In this document: piece after piece, positions 55,363 to 64,000 of the stretch
Numbering within the stretch: the stretch's first letter is position 1
Layout of the letters: each line of letters begins with the position of its first letter
NCBI GenBank assembly: GCA_033782935.1
Contig: JAWQEG010001349.1
Span: 2,501 to 66,500, forward strand
Origin: Petrolisthes cinctipes
Taxonomy: Eukaryota > Arthropoda > Malacostraca > Decapoda > Porcellanidae
DNA length: 64,000 bases
Direction: 5' to 3'
Notes under the pieces: model-generated
The model's database searches: none
What the model was told of the DNA's origin: nothing
Seen by the model: the letters and a program-made list of their open reading frames with translations, nothing else
Position numbers and translations under genes: made by a program

Positions 55363-56838
55363 ATGGAGAGTGCGGATTCCTGCTTGGAGGCCGACTTGGC
55401 AATGTCGGAGGAAGACGAGTCTCCAATTGAGGATCACTGGCCTGAGCTGCCTTCTCGCAACCCTCCCCCTCTCTCCTCGGTCACTCCGCAGCTCAGGTTG
55501 CAGCCGTCCACCTCCTCAACCTCTACCAAGCGACCTGTTGATGCCTCGTCCGACTCCTCGCAGGATTCCGATGGTGTGGACTGTTTGCCTCCAGCTGCCA
55601 AGACTGCCAAGGGTGCTTCAGCTGTGCACGACGTACCTTCTCTGCCTCACCCTGGTGTTTCTTCTTTGTATACCAACTCCTTGCCCTCGTCCAACCTTCC
55701 TGCTTTTGCCACGAGAGATGCCTATGTCAAACTCTCCTTCTCTGGAAACCCATCTACGGACACAAAGCTGCGTTGGTTGTCTGATGTCAACAGGGCCTTC
55801 CAGTTGCAGCGTGAACTGGCTGAAGTCAAGATGGCTGCTGTCACCTCCCGGTTTGTCTACATCTCTAGGAAGCGTCAGAACATCATTGATAGAGTGAAGG
55901 CTGGTGAATTTTTATCTCTGCCTCTCATTCTTGAAGACTCACCTGAGAGGCCTCGTAAGTTCCCCAGCTACATCCTCACCCGTTTTCCTATTGATGTTGA
56001 CCCGAAACTTGCCAAAGGATACCCTGGTGTGTACTTTGCCCGTCGTTTTTTCCAAGATGGTTCCCCCATTAGCCGTATTGTTGTTGTCTGGAGTCAACCT
56101 GATCCACCTCCAAATGAGATTTCCTTTGATTTCCTCCCTTGTCTTCCACCGTGTGAGGTGAGGAAACTTCATAATGACCAGCCTTGGTGCTACAGGTGCT
56201 GGGGTGTGGGGCATATCTCCCGGTACTGTTCTGCCAGGCCGAAATGTGCATGGTGTGCGGCCGACCATGATTCCAAGACGTGTCCTGTCAGGGGTGAACC
56301 ATCACGTCCTGCTGCCTCCACCTCTGAGCCTTCACCTCCTGAAGATACGTCTCGATGGAAGTGTCCACGATGCCTTCAGCCAGGGGTTAACGTGTGGCAT
56401 GGATGTACTCGACGTAAGGTCCAGGCTCGTGTCTCTACTATTGCTCCGCCTCCACCACCACCACCACCACCACCACCACCTCCCCAGTCTGCTCCTCCTA
56501 CCAGCCCTGCCTCACCTCCAGACCTGGCCCTCCGCAAGTCTGTTGCTACCCTCATGGTACGATGTACGGCTCTCGAAAACCGCTTTTCTGCCCTTGAAGC
56601 CAGGATTGATGGGCTGGTTGCCGCTCAGGCTGCCAATGACTCCAAACTCTCCACCTTGGTCGAGGCTCAGCAGGCCATCATCTCAACTGTCACTACCCTT
56701 ACCGAAAAGATGGATACTGTTGCATCTCGCCTTGAAAAGCTTTTCGAGTCAGTCCCTTCTCCTGGTCCATCTTCTTCTCCAGGTCGCTCATCTGCCCCCA
56801 CTCACCGGACTTCTACCTCCAAATACAGAGTTCGCTAG
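55363..56838 (+). CDS. LINE ORF1 protein, Gag-like
   Basis: 491 codons from the ATG in CTGATGGAG. Order: an acidic/Pro/Ser-rich N-terminus (MSEEDESPIEDHWPELPS), a folded middle domain with KLSFSGNPSTDTKLRWLSDV and VYISRKRQNIIDR (residues about 120-185), PSYILTRFPIDVDPK, then zinc knuckles CYRCWGVGHISRYC (C-x2-C-x4-H-x4-C) and CAWCAADHDSKTC, a third Cys/His cluster (CPRCLQPGVNVWHGC), a 14-Pro run, and a C-terminal heptad-like region (LENRFSALEARIDGLVAAQA). It should bind element RNA as an RNP component. The frame is uninterrupted. A copy at 63237 has the same start context, supporting this ATG. Confidence 0.85.
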   Translation: MESADSCLEADLAMSEEDESPIEDHWPELPSRNPPPLSSVTPQLRLQPSTSSTSTKRPVDASSDSSQDSDGVDCLPPAAKTAKGASAVHDVPSLPHPGVSSLYTNSLPSSNLPAFATRDAYVKLSFSGNPSTDTKLRWLSDVNRAFQLQRELAEVKMAAVTSRFVYISRKRQNIIDRVKAGEFLSLPLILEDSPERPRKFPSYILTRFPIDVDPKLAKGYPGVYFARRFFQDGSPISRIVVVWSQPDPPPNEISFDFLPCLPPCEVRKLHNDQPWCYRCWGVGHISRYCSARPKCAWCAADHDSKTCPVRGEPSRPAASTSEPSPPEDTSRWKCPRCLQPGVNVWHGCTRRKVQARVSTIAPPPPPPPPPPPPPQSAPPTSPASPPDLALRKSVATLMVRCTALENRFSALEARIDGLVAAQAANDSKLSTLVEAQQAIISTVTTLTEKMDTVASRLEKLFESVPSPGPSSSPGRSSAPTHRTSTSKYRVR

Positions 56839-59800
56839 TGATTGCCGGCTGGATGTCATCTCCTGGAATGTATGTGGTATCACCAGTTATGCTAAGCTCA
56901 ATCAACTCAAGGCCTATGTTTTTCGTCATCATCCCAGTGTTATTTTTCTCCAGGAAGCATTTCCAGGACGGCCGCTCGCTGCTGGGCAAGCTCCTCCTCT
57001 CTCAGGTTATGTGCCATATGTTCATCTGGTAAGGAATGGTCTCCTGACTTACATACATAGCTCCTTGCCACATCGCCTTCTCCGTACCTCCACTGATCCT
57101 GACATGACCTTTCAACTATTTGAGGTTCTACCTGGGGATGGAGTACTACAACTATGTAATGTCTATTCTGCCCAAGCTAGACTCACTCTTGAGGCTCTTC
57201 CTTCTCCAACAGTGCGTGGTATGGTTTATATGGGAGATTTTAATGCTCGGCATTCTGATTTGGGTGATGGTTCTGGCTCTATTAATCGTAATGGTGTTCG
57301 TCTCCTTTCATACATCCGCAAGCATCATCTGACACGCTGGGACACTGGCGGTGCCACTCATTGCCGGGGAGGTGCTCTGGATTACATCCTCTCGTCTGGC
57401 CTGATAGCATCTCGGGTCCTGTGCTCCTCCGTGCCACACTTATTCTCTGATTACATCGCTCTTCGGTTTCATTATTCTCTAACTGCTGGGTCAAGTGCTT
57501 CAGCAACTCGTTTGCGTATTGCTGTGCCCCCTAAATATTGCCCGACTTACATCTTATTCATGGCCCATGTATTCCCTACATTTGACATATCATCAGCTGA
57601 ACAGTTGTACTCTGATCTTGTATCTGCTACTCATGACTTTTATAGGCTATACGTCTCCCGGCCACACCTCCAGCATCGCCATACTGCCCACTCCTGGATG
57701 CTGGATGCACGTATACAGGAGGCAAAGGAGGAGGCTGAACGTGATGGCCTATTGTTTCAAGCCAACCCAACCCCTGACCTGCTCCATCGTTACCAGATAT
57801 CTAGGGACGCTTTAGTTGCCCTGCAGGAGTGTGCTCACACTGAGTCTTGGCAGCAGTTCACGGACAGCATCAACCAGCAAACAAGTGTGGCTTCTATGTG
57901 GCACCTCATCCGTTGGGTTGTTAAAAAGACACCGGCCACTGCTCGTCATCACACTCCCGCCGACTATGCCAAACAACTTGTCGATGCCTGGTCAGAACAA
58001 TCTACCCAAGCCAGTCTACCCATCCACATACAAGATGCACTCGCTTCCCGTGCTGCTGTCCATCGGCTACGTCTAATGTCTGCTCTGTTACAAGATGATG
58101 ACGATGATGCAGAGGAGATAACTGAGGAGGAGTTGCGCCGTGCTCTCTCTCGGGGTAAAGCTTCTTCCCCTGGTGATGATGGTATTACTTATGCTGTGCT
58201 GCGTCTACTTCAACAAGTTCCTGGGAACCCTCTACTTCGACTGTACAATCTTTGTCTTCGTGACGGTTGTGTACCACGAGCCTGGACCAGCAGCACAATA
58301 ATACCCATCCCTAAGCCCGGCACTGCGAAGTTCAGGCCTATTTCCCTTACTTCCTGTTTCTGTAAGGTTATGGAGAGAATCTTACTCAATCGTCTCATGT
58401 ACAGACTGCAGGATCGCCTTTCTCCATGGCTGTTTGGTTTCCTTCCCCAGCGGAGCACACATCACTGCCTAGTCGACCTGTACTCTCGCCTTTCCAGGGA
58501 CAGTGTGGTGGCCTTCATTGACCTTCGAAGTGCCTTAGATGTTGCTAATAGAGACGTCATTTTGGATCAACTGGTTGACTTTGGGATAAAGGGTAATCTA
58601 CTACGGTGGATTCGGGGCTACCTGAGTAACAGGACCTCCCATGTGTTTTTCAGTGGTGCACTCAGTCCTTTGCGCAGTTTTCATCTTGGTACGCCTCAAG
58701 GTGGTGTTCTCAGCCCATTGTTATTTAATATTCTGATGCATCGGTTGCTCACTTCTCTCCCTGATATAACTGGAACTACAATTACATGCTATGCTGATGA
58801 TATCTGTGTTCATTCTACCTCACCAAGGGATCTCCAGCGGTTTCTTGACTCCTTCTCTGTGGTCTCCTCTCACTGTGGCATTATTGCCTCCCCAGATAAG
58901 AGCAGAATATTCACCTGCCGCCTTCCTCAAGCTCAGCCAGTGTTCACCATTGGAGGGACTGTCATTCCCATGTGTTCCCAGTACTGCTACCTGGGTGCGC
59001 CAGTCAATATTTGGCCGATTGTCCCTGCCAGACCTCAAGACCATCCCATTGTCCAGGACTTATTGGGTCGTCTCCAGCGCCGACTTATACCACTTCAATG
59101 GCTATCTAACAACTCCTCGGGCATCTCCATCCCAGTAGCCAGAACCATCTATATTGCTTTTATCCGTTCAGTTGTTGATTACCTCTCCCCTGCTTTGATT
59201 CAACTTCCTAGGGCTACTCTGGAAACTTTAGAAAAATTTCAGAATAGAGCAATGAGAATAATTCTCGGCTGTCCAATCTCGACCAGGATAGTGAACATGC
59301 AGCGTGAGTTGCGTCTTACCCCATTAATCGAGAGAATTTATTGTAATGTTACTGGCTTCACTGTCAAGTGCCTCCATTTCGCACATCTTTCACCCCATTA
59401 CTCTCAGTTAGTCAGGACTTCTCTTAGACCAAACTACCCGGTCCCTCCCATACTGCCTGCTGGACGTACTCTTATAAGGTCTGTTTCCTCTGTGCTCCGT
59501 GGTCTTAATATAGATATAATGGTTGCAGACGTACCCCCAGGGCCCCCTCCATGGATGCTACCAACACCTGATGTGAGCTTTACACCTACTTCCAAGTCGG
59601 AGCTGCCTTCTCTACAGCGGCAGTTGGCTCTAGAACACATAGAAACAGTGACTTCCTCCATCACAGATCCATACTGCCTCTACACTGATGGCTCATTGCA
59701 GGTGGATGGTGCAGCAGGTTGTGCTGTTTTCTCGCCTGACCTGGAGTCACCTCCAGGGGGCTGGGTTGGCCGTCGTCTCTGTAACCACTCTAGCTCAACA

Positions 59801-60520
59801 TTGTGTGAACTGTATGCCATTCTGGATGCTGTTAGTCTTGTTTGTCAACGTGGAGTGAATGCTGCCATTTTTTGTGACTCCAAACCTGCCCTTCATTCCC
59901 TCTCTAGTGTTCAGCCCACACACTCTACTGTTGTTCAGCAGATTTTATCGTTTTTGGCCTTATTGCGTCATCGTAAATTGACTGTCAAATTTTTATGGGT
60001 GCCATCCCATGTAGGTTTACGTCACAATGGTACAGTTGACAGACTCGCAAAGGAAGCCTGCCATCTGCCTCCTCGTGGTGCTGGACGTCCTCTCTCCCTG
60101 ACATGTTACCTCTCTAAAGTCCGCTCCGCCGCTCTCCTCCCTGTACGGCGACGCAGGGATGCAGAGAGGCCCTTCAGCATCTCCATCACCCATTACGAGT
60201 CTGTATGCCGTCACAAATATTCCTACCGTCGTCGAGGCCTCATGGTTCAGAGGCACAATGTAGTCTCTGCTCGTTTGAGGCTTGGTTACCGGCCACCGTG
60301 GCAGGTTGCTGGGATGCAGGGTGAGCCTCCCTTCACTGAGTGTCGCTTGTGTCGAGCGCCTCGTGCTAACACTATAGAGCACTATTGCCTAGCCTGCCCC
60401 ACTGTCCGACACTTGCTGCCCCAGGGCCTGCCACTTGATGTGGTTTGTCGACACCTGCTGAACCATCAGGTTCTGGAGGAACTTCTGGTGCGCCACCCTC
60501 GTTTTGGTGGATTCAAGTAG
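56636..60520 (+). CDS. LINE ORF2: endonuclease, reverse transcriptase, RNase H
   Basis: The frame is +1 relative to ORF1 and open well upstream of ORF1's end. 56636 is the last in-frame ATG before the endonuclease, and the true start is uncertain. Endonuclease: LDVISWNVCG, VIFLQEAF, YMGDFNARHSDLGDGS and LDYILSSGL. The last motif reads FSDYIALRF where APE-type enzymes have SDH, so the catalytic His is Tyr (codon 57452-57454). RT: KASSPGDDGITYAVL, FRPISLTSCFCKVMER, FLPQRSTHHCLVDLY, FIDLRSALDVANRDVIL, GTPQGGVLSPLLFNIL and YADDICVHS (about 58130-58815). RNase H: LYTDGSLQVDGAAG, LCELYAILDA, FCDSKPALHSL and WVPSHVGLRHNGTVD keep the D-E-D-D set. A C-terminal CRLCRAP...HYCLAC cluster is present. No stops or frameshifts in 1294 codons. 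Confidence 0.85.
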   Translation: MTPNSPPWSRLSRPSSQLSLPLPKRWILLHLALKSFSSQSLLLVHLLLQVAHLPPLTGLLPPNTEFASDCRLDVISWNVCGITSYAKLNQLKAYVFRHHPSVIFLQEAFPGRPLAAGQAPPLSGYVPYVHLVRNGLLTYIHSSLPHRLLRTSTDPDMTFQLFEVLPGDGVLQLCNVYSAQARLTLEALPSPTVRGMVYMGDFNARHSDLGDGSGSINRNGVRLLSYIRKHHLTRWDTGGATHCRGGALDYILSSGLIASRVLCSSVPHLFSDYIALRFHYSLTAGSSASATRLRIAVPPKYCPTYILFMAHVFPTFDISSAEQLYSDLVSATHDFYRLYVSRPHLQHRHTAHSWMLDARIQEAKEEAERDGLLFQANPTPDLLHRYQISRDALVALQECAHTESWQQFTDSINQQTSVASMWHLIRWVVKKTPATARHHTPADYAKQLVDAWSEQSTQASLPIHIQDALASRAAVHRLRLMSALLQDDDDDAEEITEEELRRALSRGKASSPGDDGITYAVLRLLQQVPGNPLLRLYNLCLRDGCVPRAWTSSTIIPIPKPGTAKFRPISLTSCFCKVMERILLNRLMYRLQDRLSPWLFGFLPQRSTHHCLVDLYSRLSRDSVVAFIDLRSALDVANRDVILDQLVDFGIKGNLLRWIRGYLSNRTSHVFFSGALSPLRSFHLGTPQGGVLSPLLFNILMHRLLTSLPDITGTTITCYADDICVHSTSPRDLQRFLDSFSVVSSHCGIIASPDKSRIFTCRLPQAQPVFTIGGTVIPMCSQYCYLGAPVNIWPIVPARPQDHPIVQDLLGRLQRRLIPLQWLSNNSSGISIPVARTIYIAFIRSVVDYLSPALIQLPRATLETLEKFQNRAMRIILGCPISTRIVNMQRELRLTPLIERIYCNVTGFTVKCLHFAHLSPHYSQLVRTSLRPNYPVPPILPAGRTLIRSVSSVLRGLNIDIMVADVPPGPPPWMLPTPDVSFTPTSKSELPSLQRQLALEHIETVTSSITDPYCLYTDGSLQVDGAAGCAVFSPDLESPPGGWVGRRLCNHSSSTLCELYAILDAVSLVCQRGVNAAIFCDSKPALHSLSSVQPTHSTVVQQILSFLALLRHRKLTVKFLWVPSHVGLRHNGTVDRLAKEACHLPPRGAGRPLSLTCYLSKVRSAALLPVRRRRDAERPFSISITHYESVCRHKYSYRRRGLMVQRHNVVSARLRLGYRPPWQVAGMQGEPPFTECRLCRAPRANTIEHYCLACPTVRHLLPQGLPLDVVCRHLLNHQVLEELLVRHPRFGGFK

Positions 60521-60696
60521 GTCATGATGTAAATATTTGTCTGTATGCTTGTGCTTCATTCTGTTATGTTTTCGTGATGTGTGTGTGTGTGCGCATGTGT
60601 GTGTGCTTGTGTGTGTGTGTGGTCATTGGGTTCTTGTGAGTCCCGCCTACCCTTGTGTACTGTTGTCTGACTATTGACTGACGCTACGGCGCAATG

Positions 60697-60731
<35 letters not shown>

Positions 60732-60741
60732 ACTCTCTTCT

Positions 60742-62241
60742 ATCCTAATGACTCTCATACTCCAAATGTTTTACCTCGTATTGAGTTCGAATTTCTTTCG
60801 TATAAATTGTTTTTATCTATGAGTAGCGTTTCCTAACCTATTCCTTGTATCTAGTGGTTTATTAAAGGTATCTATTTTTTGTCTGACTTATATTTCTTAG
60901 TGATTTTTTAATCTGATGGATCATGAAATCAAAGAGTTTGCTTGCTGGTTGGATTTCTTGGCTATCAACCAGAGGCATATAGCCAAAGGTCATTAAGCTA
61001 AAAGAGTTTGTTTATCACATGGGTGGACTCCACATTTCTCCTAGACTTTACACTTTCCATCATTCCAGTCTAACGACAGGTTGGAATCTTTTTAGCCTTG
61101 CCCACTAATATTTTCAAATAAGAGTGTAAAATATATTAAAACTCATGTTCTTTTTTTCGCTCTCTCTGCTTTTGTTTATAAAGCGGCGCCACATCAAAAT
61201 CAATCTGTGGTCTGCACCCCTACATTCCCAATAATGCTAACATTCATTTAATTTAATTTCTGATTCAGCAAGAAAGTCCTAATGGAGATAAGAAGCTCCT
61301 TCACATATATAGTTATTCATATTGGATTGTGTGTACTGATGTTAAAACTGTGAAGTTTTTTTTATCCGTATACTATAGGAGACCTGGTATTGGTAGTGAA
61401 ATGCAGTGGTATGAATATAGTGTTAGGCACTGCCATGATATGTTTTTTGTTTTTTCTTAAATGTATAAATACTATGTTATTCCTTATTTTAATGTAACTT
61501 TTTTCTTGAGTTTTTACACTTTTTTTATGGTTACAATCAATTTTTTACACATTAATTTGACAATTGATTAATAAAAATTTGTTTTTTTATGATGCTACGG
61601 AGAAACGGTGGACAGGCACGAACTGACCAGAGGTGGTTGAATCACATTTGTTTTCGACTTCGTTCGGCTGCATGAATCTTTCAAATCTCTAGGTTTGAAG
61701 CCAAAGGATTCATACTCATTGTAATACTGTTTTCTGTCCTTGGCTGCCGTCAATACCCTGCCAAATTAGCAAAGTTTTTCGGGATAGAATACAAGGGAAT
61801 TCGTAGAATCATAAGCCCGATAAAATTACGATACTACGACACAATTACGACACAATAATATTATGACAGCCAACTTGGCGGAGCTTAACTTATCTGAAAA
61901 CGATCCAGATGTATTAATACCTCATTTCCGAGAATGAATGGTTCTGTGCTTACTCATGTTAAAATCTTTTCCTTGGATTTATATAAGTTCAAGGACCAAT
62001 GTCTAAAATGGGAACAGTAATACTTGTGCAGCTATGTTGAACAAATATTTTTTATGTAAAAACGTAAACATTCGTAATTTCTCGTTTACGGTAAACAAGG
62101 GTCATGTGCTTTAACCAGGGTTGTCGAGTGTTTGCAAAGGTTTGAAATTGCTTCATTAATTATTAGCCGAAAATAATAATGTGGCTAATACTGAACTTTG
62201 TGCTCAGAATGGGAATTATAACTAAATAACACACACACATA

Positions 62242-62279
<38 letters not shown>

Positions 62280-63018
62280 ATCGAGGGAGGGAGGGAGGTA
62301 GGGAGAAAGGAGAGACAGGCAGTGGGAGCGAAGGAAGTAGCAGGGGAGACAGAGGCGGAGGGAGGTAGCACGGGAGACGGAGAGGGGGAAGGGAAGGAGC
62401 AGGAGACAGAGAGGGAGGGGAGGAGGGGGATGGGAAATGGAAACCTTAATATTCATCAATAAAATCATTCTAATTTCCCAGTAAATACAGTTTGACTGAA
62501 TAGATGGATAAACCACAATATTCATAGAATATTACTTCAAGGTATAATATTATTATACAGTAAATAACTATGAGAATGTGAAAGGAAAATGAGGTAGGAA
62601 ATAGAGGATATCATACATCTGGACATGGGGGATGGGGTTCAGTGTTACCAGGTGAATTCTGCGTGAGGAAAATCTGAGGTGGGTAAGAATATTTGTGGTC
62701 AATAGTACATTACTGGGGTTTTTTTTAGAGAGGTAAGAGGTGTGTATGTGTGTCGGAGTAAGTCAGGTAACTCTACTTAATCGGACTTTAAATTGTACGC
62801 TTGTTTGGCAAGAAAACCATTTGTGTGCTAGTTTTTGTAATATTTGTATTTATAAGACTATAATGCTTGTATTATAGATCTCACCAACTCGGCCAAGTTA
62901 CTGAAGATAGTCAGTGCACCGTGGAGGGAGAATTTCATGTTAATGATAACTGCAGCATTAGTGTGTGTCAACACAACCTCCTTCTTCCATATCAAGGTAG
63001 GGAGATTAATAGTAAATA
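60742..63018. other. No gene seen, GA microsatellite within
   Basis: AT-rich. GA tract at 62245-62277 followed by a purine-rich GGGAGG region to about 62430. Short frames only. Confidence 0.6.
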
Positions 63019-64000
63019 CAGTCTCGCCCCAACCTTACTGGAGTGAAGACGTGTTCCTGGCGCTCTGCCTGTATTGTTGTTTCTTGTTTGTTCTTGTTTG
63101 TGTGTTGTTGTTTCTGTGGTGTTCTAGGTGTTGTTTATCTGTTCTATCTCGTTTTGTTGTGGTTCTATGTGTGTATGTTCGTGTGTGTTCATGTGTGTTC
63201 AGTTGTTCGCTTCCCATCTAGGCCTTGCCTGGCCTGATGGAGAGCAAGGATTCGGATGTTGCTTCCTGCCTGGAGGCCGACTTGGCCATGTCGGAAGAGG
63301 ATGAGTTTCCTATCGAGGATCACTGGCCTGAGCTGCCTTCTCGCAACCCTCCACCCCTCTCCTCTGTCACTCAGCAGCTCAGGTTGCAGCCTTCCACCTA
63401 CTCAACCTCTACCAAGTGACCCGTTGATGCCTCGTCCGACTCCTCGCAGGATTCTGATGGTGTGGACTGTTTGCCTCCGGCTGCCAAGACGGCGAAGGGT
63501 GCTTCAGCTGTGCACGACGTACCGTCTCTACCTCACCCTGGTGTGTCTTCTTTGTATACCATCTCCTTGCCCTCGTCCAACCTTCCTGCTTTTGCCCCGA
63601 GAGATGACTATGTTAAGGTCTCCTTCCCTGAGAACCCATCTACGGACACAAAGCTGCGATGGTTGTCTGATGTCAACAGGGCCTTCCAGCTGCAGCGTGA
63701 ACTGTCTTCCACCGTGTGAGGTGAGGAAACTTCATAATGACCAGCCTTGGTGCTACAGGTACTGGGGAGTTGGGCATATCTCCTGGTACTGTTTTGCCAG
63801 GCCGAAGTGTGTATGGTGTGCCGCCGACCATGATTCCAAGACGTGTCCTGTCAGGGGTGAACCATCATGTCTTCCTGCCTCCACCTCTGAGCCTTCACCT
63901 CCTGAGGATACGTCTCGATTGAAGTGTCCACGATGCCTTCAGCCAGGGGTTAATGTGTTGCATGGATGTACTCGACGTCAGGTTCAGGCTCTTGTCTCTA
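63019..64000 (+). mobile_element. I-type LINE, second copy, cut by window end
   Basis: Starts CAGTCTCGC like the 55-kb copy, then GGAGTG, GACGTG and TGGCGCTCTGCC in its 5' UTR. Same orientation, 2.3 kb downstream of the first copy. Whether the element continues past 64000 cannot be seen. Confidence 0.85.
63237..64000 (+). pseudogene. ORF1 of second I-type LINE copy, broken
   Basis: Same start as 55363 with a 4-codon insertion (DSDVAS region). A TGA at 63417-63419 replaces the CGA Arg codon found at 55531-55533, a C-to-T change at CpG. At about 63704 a 323-bp deletion (equivalent to 55819-56141 of the first copy) removes the middle domain and shifts frame, with a TG at both deletion edges. 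Downstream the knuckle region is still recognisable in another frame but with Cys-to-Tyr changes (CYRYWGVG type). Non-functional. Confidence 0.85.

Larger units (their letters stand above)
55074..60730 (+). mobile_element. Full-length I-type LINE, two ORFs, poly(A) and target duplication
   Basis: Starts CAGTCTCGC, the same start as the second copy at 63019. Flanked by ACACTCTCTTCT at 55062-55073 and the same word at 60730-60741, a 12-bp target site duplication. A T/G-rich 5' UTR (to 55362) is followed by ORF1, ORF2, a 180-bp 3' UTR and 30 A (60701-60730). The RNase H domain downstream of RT places it in the I superfamily. Everything needed for a master copy is present, apart from the endonuclease change noted under ORF2. 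Confidence 0.9.

Overview
This is eukaryotic nuclear DNA and almost certainly arthropod, most likely a decapod or other malacostracan crustacean. That call is inference. It rests on long TTAGG-derived minisatellites, very dense TA, CA, GA and TAA microsatellites, tRNA-derived SINEs (one with a tail containing GTTCACCTAGCAG, which I recall from decapod genomes), a tRNA-Trp-primed Ty3/Gypsy family, and CR1/L2-, Jockey- and I-type LINEs. No bacterial operon, rRNA, true tRNA gene, CRISPR array or exogenous virus gene was seen. The window is accessory, repeat-built sequence. Only two short stretches look like cellular gene exons. M1 to M10, S1, S2 and R-A are names I gave to repeat families in this window. 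Layout: 1-470 is a copy of repeat R-A. 512-7765 is an odd GC-rich unit without recognisable genes. It holds several tandem and dispersed duplications and G-run repeats, with related inverted repeats at both ends. 7.9-10.7 kb is a mosaic of MITEs. 10.7-12.8 kb and 14.3-16.8 kb hold two deletion derivatives of one Ty3/Gypsy family; a third lies at 39.1-41.5 kb. 17-22 kb carries a SINE, MITEs and about 2 kb of TTAGG-like minisatellite with one exon-like ORF inside. 22.75-26.9 kb is a pair of about 1.1-kb inverted arms with hammerhead-ribozyme-like motifs, suggesting a rearranged Penelope-like element. One arm is split by a 3.1-kb LINE (26.9-30.05 kb) flanked by a 211-bp direct duplication. 30-35.3 kb is SINEs, MITEs and minisatellites. 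35.3-37.4 kb is a decayed L2/CR1-type LINE. 38-48 kb is microsatellites, the third Gypsy remnant and more MITEs. 48.6-51 kb holds a LINE ORF1 remnant and a CR1-type RT tail. 51.4-53.1 kb is a three-exon Myb/SANT-like gene on the minus strand with nonsense codons in exon 2. 54-54.7 kb is a TA-microsatellite palindrome cluster. 55.07-60.73 kb is a full-length I-type LINE with both ORFs open. A second, damaged copy starts at 63.02 kb and runs off the window. How the parts work together: the autonomous LINEs supply endonuclease, reverse transcriptase and (I type) RNase H. The SINEs and MITEs depend on enzymes encoded elsewhere. Nesting gives relative ages: the 27-kb LINE is younger than the R-A repeat it splits, a ribozyme-bearing insert is younger than the Gypsy pol it breaks, and the I-type LINE at 55 kb looks youngest.
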